The notes under the pieces: model-generated
Seen by the model: only the letters and a program-made list of their open reading frames with translations
Told to the model about the DNA's origin: nothing
The model's database searches: none
Position numbers and translations under genes: made by a program
Shown here: positions 44,615-54,215 of the stretch, one piece after another
How positions within the stretch are numbered: position 1 is the stretch's first letter
Layout of the letters: every line of letters starts with the position of its first letter
Assembly: GCF_013201725.1 (NCBI RefSeq)
Contig: NZ_CP053835.1
Location: 930,001-994,000, forward strand
Direction: 5' to 3'
DNA from: Arcobacter defluvii
GTDB lineage: Bacteria; Campylobacterota; Campylobacteria; Campylobacterales; Arcobacteraceae
DNA: 64,000 nucleotides

Positions 44615-44646
44615 TATGACTTTTAAGTTTTCACAAAAAAGTCATA
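44615..44646 (+). repeat. Inverted repeat after uraH
   Basis: TATGACTTTT (44615-44624) and AAAAGTCATA (44637-44646) form a 10-bp stem with a 12-nt loop in the 137-bp gap before the Tsx-like gene. No T tract follows, so it may be a weak terminator or a transcript-end structure. Confidence 0.4.
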
Positions 44647-44713
44647 CGGGCAATATGATTATAAAGTATACAATTTAAAAACATTATTAAAAAAGATAAA
44701 AAAAGGAAATAAA

Positions 44714-45460
44714 ATGAAAAAAATAATAGCAACGATTTTAGGAATAAACTTATCAGTATTTGCATTTAGTACAAGTAGTATTTCACTTTTAAATGGAAAA
44801 TTTGATGGAAATAGTGCAGTTTACGATACTCAAGGTGGTGGAAATAAAACAACTATGACATTTGAAACACTTACAAAAGGAAATGTTGGAGATGTATTTT
44901 TCTTCGCAGATTTTTGTAAAACAAGTGATGGTCAGTTATATAACTCAACAAATAAACAGTGGATTTATGCGGAAGTTGCACCAAGATTGAGTTTAAGTTA
45001 CTTAACGAATACAGATTTATCTAGTTCATTTGTTAAAGATTATTTTATTGCAACACAATATAACTATGGAGATAACTCAGATTTTAGGGCTTCACTAGTA
45101 GGTTTAGGTACAGATTTAAATGTTCCTGGATTTGATTATTTTCAAGCAAATCTTTATTATAGACATGTAGATTTAACTATTGGAACTACAGATTATGAAA
45201 GAGATACATATCAATTTACACCTGTTTATGGTACAAAATTTGGGAATAGTGGTTTTTCATTTAAAGGATTTGTGGATTTAACAGGATATAACCTTGGAAC
45301 ACAAAATCAACTATTATATGATTTATTCAAAATTGAAGGGAAACCTGTACAAGTAGGTGTTGAGCATTTATATTATTATGAATTTAAAAATGATTTTACT
45401 TCAAGTAATCCTCATGTTCATACAAATGTTTTACAAGCAATGATAAAAATCAATTGGTAA
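44714..45460 (+). CDS. Tsx-like outer-membrane nucleoside channel
   Basis: 248-residue outer-membrane protein with a signal peptide (about 1-18) and alternating beta-strand pattern ending in an aromatic residue (AMIKINW). Features resemble the nucleoside-specific channel-forming Tsx/OmpK family: SLLNGKFDGNSA, TFETLTKGNVGDVFFFADF, IYAEVAPRLSLSYL and VDLTGYNLGTQ. In this locus it likely lets nucleosides or purine bases through the outer membrane. A degenerate operator-like AAAGTATACAATTT lies upstream (44663-44676), with only the right half conserved. First gene of a second purine operon, 44714-55007. Confidence 0.8.
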   Translation: MKKIIATILGINLSVFAFSTSSISLLNGKFDGNSAVYDTQGGGNKTTMTFETLTKGNVGDVFFFADFCKTSDGQLYNSTNKQWIYAEVAPRLSLSYLTNTDLSSSFVKDYFIATQYNYGDNSDFRASLVGLGTDLNVPGFDYFQANLYYRHVDLTIGTTDYERDTYQFTPVYGTKFGNSGFSFKGFVDLTGYNLGTQNQLLYDLFKIEGKPVQVGVEHLYYYEFKNDFTSSNPHVHTNVLQAMIKINW

Positions 45461-45485
45461 TTTTACCAAAAAATAAGGATTGATT

Positions 45486-46928
45486 ATGAATAAAAATTCT
45501 GAATTAATATATAAATTAAATGATAAACCAGGTGCAAAAGAGTCATTTTTTGCGGCACTTCAACATGTTTTAGCAAGTTTTATAGGTATTATTACTCCTA
45601 CACTTATTATAGGAGGAGTTTTAGGATTAGGAAGTGAAATTCCTTACCTTATTTCTATGGCTCTTATGGTTTCAGGTGTTGGTACAATTATTCAAGCAAA
45701 AAAACCATTAGGAATTGGTGCTGGAATGATTTGTGTTCAAGGAACAAGTTTCGCTTTTTTAAGCTCTGTATTAGCAGCTGGATTTATTGCAAAAGCCCAA
45801 GGTGGAGGACCAAATGAAATATTAGCAATGATATTTGGTGTATGTATGCTTGGAGCATTTATTGAAATCTTTTTAAGTCAATTTTTGGACAAATTAAAAA
45901 GAGTAATTACTCCTTTAGTAACAGGAACAGTTATTACAATTATTGGAATAAGTCTAATTAAAGTTGGATTCATAGACTTAGCTGGTGGAAAATATATAAT
46001 GGATAATAAACCAGAATTATTTGCTAGTTTTGATAATTTATTATTGGGTGCTATTGTAATTATTACAATAATTATTGCAAATAAGTCTTCTAATCAATGG
46101 ATTAGATTATCTTCGATTATTATTGGAATGTTAGTAGGATTTATTATTGCAATATTTATGGGAAAAGTAAACTTTGCTTTAATGGGACAAGTTCAATCAT
46201 TTATTAGCATACCTGTACCACTTAAATATGGATTTGATTTTGATATTGCTGCATTTATTCCTATCGCTATTATTTATTTAGTTACAACAATTGAATCTTC
46301 AGGAGATATAACTGCAAACTGTATGATTTCAAAAGAACCTATTAAAGGTGAAACTTATATGAAAAGAATAAAAAGTGGTATTTTAGGTGATGGTATCAAT
46401 TCTTTCCTTGCTGGTTTATTTAATACTTTTCCAAATACAACTTTTTCACAAAATAACGGAGTTATTCAATTAACAGGAATTGCAAGTAGATATATAGGTA
46501 TTTGGGTTGGGGCAATTTTACTAATTTTAGGATTATTTCCTCATATTGGTGCAGCATTTAGAACAGTTCCTAACTCAGTTTTAGGTGGAGCTACACTTAT
46601 TATGTTTGCAACAGTAGCAATTGCAGGTATAAAAATAATCTCAAAAACAGATTTAAATAGAAAAAATATGTTAATTCTAGCTGTATCTTTTGCAATGGGA
46701 TTAGGTGTTTTATTAGTTCCCGAAGTTATAACAGCAATGTCAAATAATATTGGAGGAATCACTGGAAAAATAATTCAAAGTGTTTTTGGTTCAGCTATTA
46801 CAGCTGGTGGATTAACTGCGATAATTGCAACACTATTTTTAGGTGAATATCCAGAAAAAGAGTTAGATTCTTTGAATAATGAAGTGATTTTAGAAGAAGA
46901 ACCATCTGTAAATTTGGTTAAAGCTTAA
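45486..46928 (+). CDS. NCS2-family urate/xanthine permease
   Basis: 480-residue inner-membrane symporter of the nucleobase:cation symporter-2 family (UraA/XanQ/UacT group), distinct from the AzgA type at 38587. I use ATG 45486, 6 nt after AAGGA, rather than the TTG at 45480. Motifs: FAALQHVLASFIGIITPTLI with the QH motif, GAGMICVQGTSFAFL, TTIESSGDITANCMISKEP (about 264-282) and FPNTTFSQNNGVIQLTGIAS, the family signature. The order between Tsx and 8-oxoguanine deaminase suggests xanthine or urate as substrate; the motif does not settle which. Confidence 0.92.
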   Translation: MNKNSELIYKLNDKPGAKESFFAALQHVLASFIGIITPTLIIGGVLGLGSEIPYLISMALMVSGVGTIIQAKKPLGIGAGMICVQGTSFAFLSSVLAAGFIAKAQGGGPNEILAMIFGVCMLGAFIEIFLSQFLDKLKRVITPLVTGTVITIIGISLIKVGFIDLAGGKYIMDNKPELFASFDNLLLGAIVIITIIIANKSSNQWIRLSSIIIGMLVGFIIAIFMGKVNFALMGQVQSFISIPVPLKYGFDFDIAAFIPIAIIYLVTTIESSGDITANCMISKEPIKGETYMKRIKSGILGDGINSFLAGLFNTFPNTTFSQNNGVIQLTGIASRYIGIWVGAILLILGLFPHIGAAFRTVPNSVLGGATLIMFATVAIAGIKIISKTDLNRKNMLILAVSFAMGLGVLLVPEVITAMSNNIGGITGKIIQSVFGSAITAGGLTAIIATLFLGEYPEKELDSLNNEVILEEEPSVNLVKA

Positions 46929-46938
46929 AGGTTAAAGC

Positions 46939-48291
46939 ATGAGTAATATTTGGATAAAAAATCCTTTAGCTATATTAGCTAAAGATGCAGATAATGGAAT
47001 AGTTATTAGTGATAATAAAATTGTAGAATTAGTTTCTCAAAATTCTGAACCAAAACTAAAAATTAATGAGATTTTTGATGCTAGTAATAGTGTTGTTCTC
47101 CCAGGTCTTATTAATACTCATCATCATTTTTATCAAACATTAACTCGTGCTTATCCTGATGCTTTGAATAAAGAGTTGTTCCCATGGTTAAAAACACTTT
47201 ACAATGTTTGGGAACATCTAGATAGTGAGATGATATATTATTCAACAAAACTTGCATTGTGTGAACTATTACTAACAGGATGTACAACTGCAAGTGATCA
47301 TCACTATGTTTTTTCAAAAGATTTAGAAAATGCAATTGATATACAATTTGATGTTGTAAATGAATTAGGTGTTAGAGCAGTTTTAACACGAGGTTCAATG
47401 AGCTTAGGGCAAAAAGATGGTGGTTTACCACCTCAAAGTGTTGTTCAAAATGAAAAAGATATATTAGAAGATTCCATAAGACTAATAAAAAAATATCATG
47501 ACAATACAATTGGGGCAATGAACCAACTAGCTCTTGCTCCTTGTTCACCATTTTCAGTATCTACTGAACTTATGAAGGAAAGTGCTAAGTTAGCAAAAGA
47601 TTATGACATTTGTTTACATACACATTTAGCTGAAACAATAGATGAAGAGAATTTTTGTTTAAAAAAATTTGGTATGAGAACAGTTGATTATTTAGAGCAT
47701 ACAGATTGGTTAAATAATAAAACATGGCTTGCTCATGGAATTCATTTTAATGATGATGAAATTAAAAGATTAGGTAAAGCAAATGTTGGAATTTCTCATT
47801 GTCCAACTTCTAATATGATGTTAGCTTCAGGTATTTGTAGAAGTTTAGAACTTGAAAATGCAGGAGTTAAAATAGGACTTGGAGTTGATGGAAGTGCATC
47901 AAATGATGGTTCAAATATGATATTAGAAGCTAGAATGGCAATGTATCTACAAAGACTAAAATATGGTTCTTCAAAAATCACACACCAAAAAGCTCTTTCT
48001 TGGGCTACAAAAGGAAGTGCATCATTATTTAATAGAGATGATATTGGAGAGATTGAAGTAGGTAAACAAGCTGATTTAGCACTTTTCAAATTGGATGAAA
48101 TCCAATTTTCTGGATCACATGATCCTCTTGCTGCATTACTTTTATGTGGAGCAACAAAAGCAAATGCAGTTATGGTAAATGGTAAGTGGAAAGTAAAAGA
48201 TTCTAAATTAATAGATGTTGATTTAGATGAATTGATTTTTAATCATACAAAACAAGCTAAAAGATTATTTTTTAAAGCTAATAACAAATAA
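46939..48291 (+). CDS. 8-oxoguanine deaminase-type amidohydrolase
   Basis: 450-residue metal-dependent amidohydrolase. Metal-site and substrate residues: PGLINTHHHFYQTLTRAYPD (His61-63), LALAPCSPFSVSTELM, LHTHLAETIDEENFC, LAHGIHFND, SHCPTSNMMLASG and LGVDGSASNDGSNM. The PCSPFSVS and HLAETIDE motifs, with the tyrosine in HHHFYQ, match the group characterised as 8-oxoguanine (and isocytosine) deaminases rather than GuaD, which is a separate gene here. Its product, urate from 8-oxoguanine, enters the same route directly. ATP-independent and cytoplasmic. 10 nt after the permease, 9 nt before malate synthase. Confidence 0.85.
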   Translation: MSNIWIKNPLAILAKDADNGIVISDNKIVELVSQNSEPKLKINEIFDASNSVVLPGLINTHHHFYQTLTRAYPDALNKELFPWLKTLYNVWEHLDSEMIYYSTKLALCELLLTGCTTASDHHYVFSKDLENAIDIQFDVVNELGVRAVLTRGSMSLGQKDGGLPPQSVVQNEKDILEDSIRLIKKYHDNTIGAMNQLALAPCSPFSVSTELMKESAKLAKDYDICLHTHLAETIDEENFCLKKFGMRTVDYLEHTDWLNNKTWLAHGIHFNDDEIKRLGKANVGISHCPTSNMMLASGICRSLELENAGVKIGLGVDGSASNDGSNMILEARMAMYLQRLKYGSSKITHQKALSWATKGSASLFNRDDIGEIEVGKQADLALFKLDEIQFSGSHDPLAALLLCGATKANAVMVNGKWKVKDSKLIDVDLDELIFNHTKQAKRLFFKANNK

Positions 48292-48300
48292 GGACAATTT

Positions 48301-50469
48301 ATGCAAAGAATAAAAAGTGGTAATTTAAAAGTAGAAAAAATAGTTTTTGATTTAATAAATAATGAAATATTACCAAAAACAGAAATTTCAGAAAATGAGT
48401 TTTGGAAAAGTTTTGAAAATATTATAGAAACTTTAACTCCTATAAATAAAGAGTTGCTAAAAACAAGAGATGATTTACAAAAAAAGATTGATAATTGGTA
48501 TAAAACAAATAAATATGATTCAACTAATTTAGATAAATATAAAAACTTTTTAAAAGAAATTGGATACTTAGTTGAACAAAAAGAAGATTTTAAAATAGAT
48601 ACAAAAAATATAGATGATGAGATAACTTTACAAGCTGGCCCTCAACTTGTTGTTCCTGTTAAAAATGCAAGATTTGCTCTAAATGCTGCAAATGCAAGAT
48701 GGGGAAGTTTGTATGATGCTTTATATGGAACAGATGTTATATCAAAAGAGGGTGATTTAGCTATTACAAAAGAGTATAACAAAAAAAGAGGTGAAGCAGT
48801 TGTAACTTATGCAAAAGAGTTTTTAGATGAATCAATTACTTTGCAAAAAGGCTCTTATAAAGATGTAATTGAGTTTAAAATAGTAAATAATGAACTTATT
48901 ATAACTTTAGAAAATGGTGAAACAACAACATTAAAAGATAAGGAAAAATTCTTAGGTTTTATTGGAGAAATTGAAAATTTAGAAGCACTTATTTTTAAAA
49001 ATAATAACTTACATATTCAAATACAAATAGATAAAAATAGTTTTATAGGATGTTTAGATAAAGCCTTTATAAAAGATGTTATTTTAGAAGCAGCAGTTAC
49101 TACTATTATGGATTGTGAAGATTCAGTTGCAGCAGTTGATGCAATTGATAAAGCAGAAGTTTATAAAAATTGGTTTGGGCTTATGAAAGGTGATTTAGAA
49201 GATAGTTTTTCAAAAAATGGAAAAACTATAACAAGAACTCTAAACGAAGATATAACTTATAAAACAATAGATGGAAATAGTAAAACTTTACATGGAAGAA
49301 GTCTGCTTTTTGTTAGAAATGTAGGTCATCTTATGACAAATCCTGCAATTTTAGATGAAAATGATGAAGAAGTTTTTGAAGGAATTATGGATTGTATGAT
49401 TACTGTTTTATGCTCGATTGTAGATATAAAAGGAGCAAATAGTAAATCAAACTCAAGACAAAAAAGTGTTTATATAGTTAAACCAAAAATGCACGGACCA
49501 AAAGAGGTAGAATTTACAGTAAAAACTTTTGAAATGGTTGAAGATGCTCTAAAACTTCCTCGAAATACAATCAAAATAGGAATAATGGATGAAGAGCGAC
49601 GAACAACTTTAAATCTAAAAGAGTGCATAAGAGCTGCTAAAAGTAGAGTTGTATTTATAAATACTGGATTTTTAGATAGAACAGGTGATGAGATTCATAC
49701 TTCTATGTTTGCTGGTGCATTTGTTCAAAAATCAAAAATGAAAGAGCAAGTTTGGATTAAAGCTTATGAAAATTCAAATGTCGATATAGGTTTAGAGTGT
49801 GGTTTACAAGGATTTGCTCAAATAGGAAAAGGTATGTGGGCGATGCCTGATGAGATGGCAAAAATGATGGTTGAAAAAATCAATCATCCAAAATCAGGAG
49901 CAAACACAGCTTGGGTTCCATCACCTACTGCAGCAGTTTTACACTCAATTCATTATCATAAAGTAGATGTATTTGAAGTTCAAAATGCTTTGATTGGTAA
50001 AAAAAGAGCAACTCTTGATGAACTTTTAACTCTTCCACTTATGAAAGATATATCGATTTTAAGTAAAGAAGAGATAAAAAAAGAGCTTGATAATAATGCT
50101 CAAACAATTTTAGGTTATGTTGTTAGATGGATTGATTCTGGAATTGGATGTTCAAAAGTTTTAGATATAAATAATGTAGCACTTATGGAAGATAGAGCAA
50201 CTTTAAGAATCTCTTCTCAACATTTAGCAAATTGGATTGAACATAAAGTTTGTACAAAAGATGATGTAATGGAGTCTTTAAAATCTATGGCAAAAGTTGT
50301 TGATGTTCAAAATGCTTCTGATTTGTTATATATAAATATGGCTCCATCTTTTGATGGATATGCTTTTAGTGCAGCTAGTGATTTAATTTTTAAAGGTATT
50401 TCTCAACCATCAGGTTATACTGAACCATTATTGCATAAATATAGAAGAGAATTGAAAGAAAATGGGTGA
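48301..50469 (+). CDS. glcB: Malate synthase G
   Basis: 722-residue monomeric malate synthase condensing glyoxylate with acetyl-CoA. Catalytic regions: TIMDCEDSVAAVDA (acidic residues near the Mg site), GRSLLFVRNVGHLMTNPAI with the catalytic arginine, IGIMDEERRTTLNLKEC, NTGFLDRTGDEIHTSM and the catalytic aspartate in MEDRATLRISSQHLANWI. Full length for the G isoform. It is embedded between the purine deaminase and xanthine dehydrogenase genes, so here it serves to use glyoxylate from ureidoglycolate; no isocitrate lyase gene is in the window. Its TGA overlaps the GTG before xdhA. Confidence 0.96.
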   Translation: MQRIKSGNLKVEKIVFDLINNEILPKTEISENEFWKSFENIIETLTPINKELLKTRDDLQKKIDNWYKTNKYDSTNLDKYKNFLKEIGYLVEQKEDFKIDTKNIDDEITLQAGPQLVVPVKNARFALNAANARWGSLYDALYGTDVISKEGDLAITKEYNKKRGEAVVTYAKEFLDESITLQKGSYKDVIEFKIVNNELIITLENGETTTLKDKEKFLGFIGEIENLEALIFKNNNLHIQIQIDKNSFIGCLDKAFIKDVILEAAVTTIMDCEDSVAAVDAIDKAEVYKNWFGLMKGDLEDSFSKNGKTITRTLNEDITYKTIDGNSKTLHGRSLLFVRNVGHLMTNPAILDENDEEVFEGIMDCMITVLCSIVDIKGANSKSNSRQKSVYIVKPKMHGPKEVEFTVKTFEMVEDALKLPRNTIKIGIMDEERRTTLNLKECIRAAKSRVVFINTGFLDRTGDEIHTSMFAGAFVQKSKMKEQVWIKAYENSNVDIGLECGLQGFAQIGKGMWAMPDEMAKMMVEKINHPKSGANTAWVPSPTAAVLHSIHYHKVDVFEVQNALIGKKRATLDELLTLPLMKDISILSKEEIKKELDNNAQTILGYVVRWIDSGIGCSKVLDINNVALMEDRATLRISSQHLANWIEHKVCTKDDVMESLKSMAKVVDVQNASDLLYINMAPSFDGYAFSAASDLIFKGISQPSGYTEPLLHKYRRELKENG

Positions 50470-50474
50470 TTATC

Positions 50475-51896
50475 ATGAGAGATTATCTACTTTTATATAT
50501 AAATGGGAAAAAACACATTATTAAAGCAAATGAAGCTAAAAAAAATTTATCTTCATATTTAAGAGAAAACTTAAATATGAAAGGTACGAAAATAGTATGT
50601 AGTGAAGGTGATTGTGGTGCTTGTACAGTTTTAGTAAAAAGATTCAATGATGAAAATTTTATTTCTGTAAATTCTTGTATCTTACCTTTATATTTGCTTG
50701 ATTGTTGTCAGATTATTACTATTGAAGGAATAGAAAATGATAATTTACATCAAGTTCAAACTTTACTTTCTACTTATCATGGAACTCAATGTGGATTTTG
50801 TACTCCTGGTTTTGTAAATTCTATGGTTTACATGTGTGATGATTTAATCTTGAAAAAACAGTTAATAACTGAGCAAAAAATCAAAAATTATACTACTGGA
50901 AATCTTTGTAGATGTACAGGATATAAAGGTATTATTCAAGCTGGTATGAATTTAGATTTATCAAAAATAAAAACAATAAAACAAAGATATGAAACACAAG
51001 AGATAAAAGAGGCTTTTAATGAAGCTTTAGAAAATGAAGTTGTCCTATCAAATGGGGAAACTGAACTTATCTTACCTAAAGATATAACAAAAGCAATTGA
51101 GTTAAAAAAATCTGGATTTAATGTTATTTCAGGTGGGACTGATATAAGTGTTTTTGTAAATAAAGGTTATAACAAAAACAAGAAATTTGTATCTTTAAAT
51201 AATATAAGTGAACTTTATATTATAAATGATGATGAAAAATTTTTAGAAATAGGTTCAAAAGTTACTTTAACATCTTTTGAGAAGGCTTGTAAAAAAGATT
51301 TCCCAACATTTACACAAGCTTTAAGGATATTTGCATCTCCTCAAATAAAAAATATAGGTACAGTTATAGGAAATGTAGCAAATGGTTCTCCTATAGGTGA
51401 TACTATGCCTTTATTATATGTGAGTGATGCTATTTTAGAACTATCTGGAGGTAATTCAAGAAGAGAAGTTTTGATTTATGATTATTATTTAGGATATAAA
51501 AAATTTGATTTAAAAGATGATGAAATTATCACAAAAATAAAAGTGCCAAAAACTTCTAACGAGTTTAAATTTTATAAAGTTAGTGCCAGAAAAGATTTAG
51601 ATATTTCGGCTGTTTCACTAGCAATATCATATAAAATTGAAGATGAAATCATAAAAGATATTTCAATTGCTTTTGGTGGAGTTGCTGCAACTACATACAA
51701 AGCAAAGCAGATTGAAGAGTTTTTAATAAATAAAGAATTTAGTTTAGAAAATATCAAGGAATCTAAAAAAATAGTATCACAGATTTTTACTCCTTTTAGT
51801 GATCATAGAGGAAGTAGCACTTATAGAATAAAACTTTGTGAAAACTTGTTATTAAAATTTTACAATGAAGTATCATCAAAAGTGGAGGTAGCATAA
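50475..51896 (+). CDS. xdhA: Xanthine dehydrogenase small subunit (2Fe-2S and FAD)
   Basis: 473-residue subunit transferring electrons from the molybdenum subunit to NAD. First [2Fe-2S] site: Cys42, Cys47, Cys50 (CSEGDCGAC) and Cys68; second: Cys106, Cys109 (QCGFCTPG) and Cys145, Cys147 (NLCRCTGY). The FAD domain follows with NVISGGTDISVFVNKG and NIGTVIGNVANGSPIGDTMP. I use ATG 50475 rather than GTG 50466, which overlaps the malate synthase stop. Its stop overlaps the xdhB ATG by one base. The domain fusion (FeS + FAD) with a separate Mo subunit is the bacterial XdhAB arrangement. Confidence 0.95.
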   Translation: MRDYLLLYINGKKHIIKANEAKKNLSSYLRENLNMKGTKIVCSEGDCGACTVLVKRFNDENFISVNSCILPLYLLDCCQIITIEGIENDNLHQVQTLLSTYHGTQCGFCTPGFVNSMVYMCDDLILKKQLITEQKIKNYTTGNLCRCTGYKGIIQAGMNLDLSKIKTIKQRYETQEIKEAFNEALENEVVLSNGETELILPKDITKAIELKKSGFNVISGGTDISVFVNKGYNKNKKFVSLNNISELYIINDDEKFLEIGSKVTLTSFEKACKKDFPTFTQALRIFASPQIKNIGTVIGNVANGSPIGDTMPLLYVSDAILELSGGNSRREVLIYDYYLGYKKFDLKDDEIITKIKVPKTSNEFKFYKVSARKDLDISAVSLAISYKIEDEIIKDISIAFGGVAATTYKAKQIEEFLINKEFSLENIKESKKIVSQIFTPFSDHRGSSTYRIKLCENLLLKFYNEVSSKVEVA

Positions 51897-54214
51897 TGTC
51901 TTTTCATGGAATGAATATACCACATGATTCAGCTTTTACTCATGTCACAGGTAAAAGTGTATTTATAGATGATAGAGAGTCTTTAAGTAGTGAGGTTTTT
52001 GTAGGATTTATCACTTCAAAATATGCAAAAGGGATCGTAAAAAATATAGATTTTAGTAAAGCATTAGAGTGTGAAGGTGTTTATGCTGGATTTACTAGTG
52101 AAGATTTTTATGATAATTCTTGGGGAACAATTGTTCATGACCAACCACTTTTAGCAAAAAATATAGAACATTTTGATGAACCTATTGCAATTTTAGCTTG
52201 TAAATCAAAAGAGATTTTTGAAGAGATTAAAGCTTTGGTTGAAGTTGAAGTTATTGAAGATAAATCTATATTAGATTTAGATGATTCAATAAAAAATAAA
52301 GAGTTTTTATATACTGCAAAGGCTTTTGTAAAAGGGGATACTAAAACTTCTTTTGAAAACTCAAAATATATTTTAGAGGGTGATTTTTACAGTGGTGGAC
52401 AAGAACATTTTTATTTAGAATCACAAGCTTGTGTTGTATATCCACTTGAAGATGGTGCTGTGGAAGTTCATAGTTCATCTCAACACTCAAGTGAAGTTCA
52501 GCACGTAGTTGCTCATTCTTTAGGACTTCCTATGCATAAAGTATCTTCTATCGTAAAAAGAATGGGAGGAGGTTTTGGTGGAAAAGAGTCTCAACCTGCA
52601 CTTTTTGCTACTTGTGCTTCTTTGGTAGCTTTAAAGTTAAATAGACCTGCAAGAGTAGTTTTAACAAAAGATGAAGATATGAAAATTACAGGGAAAAGGC
52701 ATCCTACTAAAACTTATTATAAAGTTGCTTTTGATGAAACTGGAAAAATAGAAGCTTTAGAAGCAGATATTTATAGTGATGCAGGAGCTTATACAGATGT
52801 TAGTCCTTCTATTTTAGAGCGTTCTATGTTTCATATAGATGGAGCTTATAATCTAGAAAATGCACTTATAAAAGGGTATGTTTGTAAAACAAATTATCCT
52901 TCAAATACTGCTTTTAGAGGTTTTGGAGGACCACAAGGAACTTTTGTAATAGAAAATATTATAGAAGATATTGCAAATTTTTTAAATATTGATGCTTTAG
53001 AAATAAGAAAGTTAAATTACTACAAAGGAGAAGAGTGTACAACTCCTTTTGGACAGCAAGTAATAAATAACAAACTTCCTGAACTTTTTGAAAAAATTGA
53101 GCTAAGTAGTGAATATAAAAAAAGAAGAGAAGAGATAAATAAATTTAATGCCCAAAATAATGGTTATGTAAAAGGCTTATCTTTAAGTGCTGTTAAATTT
53201 GGTATTTCATTTACTGCAAGACATCTAAATCAAGGAAATGCTTTAGTAAATATTCATCTTGATGGAACTATTGAAGCTTCAACAGGTGCAACTGAGATGG
53301 GTCAAGGAGTAAATACAAAAATACTTCAAGTTATAGCAGAAGCTTTTAGTATCTCTCCATCAAAAGTAAAAATTATGGCAACTTCAACTCAAAGAAATGC
53401 AAATACTTCTGCTACAGCTGCTTCAAGTGGAAGTGATTTAAATAGTGCAGCAGCCTTAAAAGCTTGTGAAGCAATAAAAGAGAGATTAAAAAATCTTGCT
53501 TGGCAAGTTTTTTATACTCAAAAATCAAATGATGATTTTTTAAGTCAAATTGATGAAGATGTAACAAGTATAGAATTTAAAGATGGATTTGTAATTGATG
53601 AAAAAAATTCAAAATCAATCTCTTTATTAGAGTTACTTGATATTGCTTATAAAAATAGAATTTCTATTTGTGAATATGCACACTATAAGACAGAAAATCT
53701 AACTTTTAATAAAGAAAAAGGGTTTGGAAAAGCCTTTAATTATTTTACAAATGGTGTAGCAGTTAGTGAAGTAATTATAGATGAGTTTACAGGTGAAAAA
53801 AAGGTGTTAAGAAGTGATATTATCATGGATTTAGGAAGAATGATAAATCCAGGAATTGATGAGGGACAAGTTGCAGGTGGTTTTGTTCAAAGTTTAGGTT
53901 GGGTTAGTATGGAAAAACTTGTTTATTCAAACAAAGGTGAACTTCTAACATATTCACCAACAACATATAAAATACCATCTATCCATGATATGCCAGAAGT
54001 TTTCAATATAGATTTTATTGAAAATGATACAACAACTACAAATGTTAGACGTTCTAAAGCAGTTGGAGAACCTCCATTTTTATTAGGAATATCTGTTTTC
54101 ACTGCAATAAAAGATGCTTTAAAATATAGAGCAAAAAATAATGAACTTGTAAAAATGAATTCACCAGCAACAAATGAAAATATTTTAATGACTTTAGAAA
54201 ATTTAAAGGCTTAG
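51896..54214 (+). CDS. xdhB: Xanthine dehydrogenase large subunit (molybdopterin)
   Basis: 772-residue molybdenum subunit oxidising hypoxanthine and xanthine to urate. Moco-binding segments: GGGFGGKES (from 224), NTAFRGFGGPQG (around 337-348, with the substrate-orienting arginine), TGATEMGQGVNTK, and the catalytic base Glu725 in VGEPPFLLGISVF. EHFYLESQACV near residue 170 includes the substrate-pocket glutamate. Length fits the XdhB type. Overlaps xdhA by 1 bp and is followed 1 nt later by xdhC, which inserts the cofactor. Confidence 0.96.
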   Translation: MSFHGMNIPHDSAFTHVTGKSVFIDDRESLSSEVFVGFITSKYAKGIVKNIDFSKALECEGVYAGFTSEDFYDNSWGTIVHDQPLLAKNIEHFDEPIAILACKSKEIFEEIKALVEVEVIEDKSILDLDDSIKNKEFLYTAKAFVKGDTKTSFENSKYILEGDFYSGGQEHFYLESQACVVYPLEDGAVEVHSSSQHSSEVQHVVAHSLGLPMHKVSSIVKRMGGGFGGKESQPALFATCASLVALKLNRPARVVLTKDEDMKITGKRHPTKTYYKVAFDETGKIEALEADIYSDAGAYTDVSPSILERSMFHIDGAYNLENALIKGYVCKTNYPSNTAFRGFGGPQGTFVIENIIEDIANFLNIDALEIRKLNYYKGEECTTPFGQQVINNKLPELFEKIELSSEYKKRREEINKFNAQNNGYVKGLSLSAVKFGISFTARHLNQGNALVNIHLDGTIEASTGATEMGQGVNTKILQVIAEAFSISPSKVKIMATSTQRNANTSATAASSGSDLNSAAALKACEAIKERLKNLAWQVFYTQKSNDDFLSQIDEDVTSIEFKDGFVIDEKNSKSISLLELLDIAYKNRISICEYAHYKTENLTFNKEKGFGKAFNYFTNGVAVSEVIIDEFTGEKKVLRSDIIMDLGRMINPGIDEGQVAGGFVQSLGWVSMEKLVYSNKGELLTYSPTTYKIPSIHDMPEVFNIDFIENDTTTTNVRRSKAVGEPPFLLGISVFTAIKDALKYRAKNNELVKMNSPATNENILMTLENLKA

Positions 54215-54215
54215 A

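Noticed and set aside
44663-44676. AAAGTATACAATTT upstream of the Tsx-like gene as a further GntR operator
   Set aside because: Only the right half agrees with the palindrome and no 13-bp partner is present; kept as a weak possibility only.
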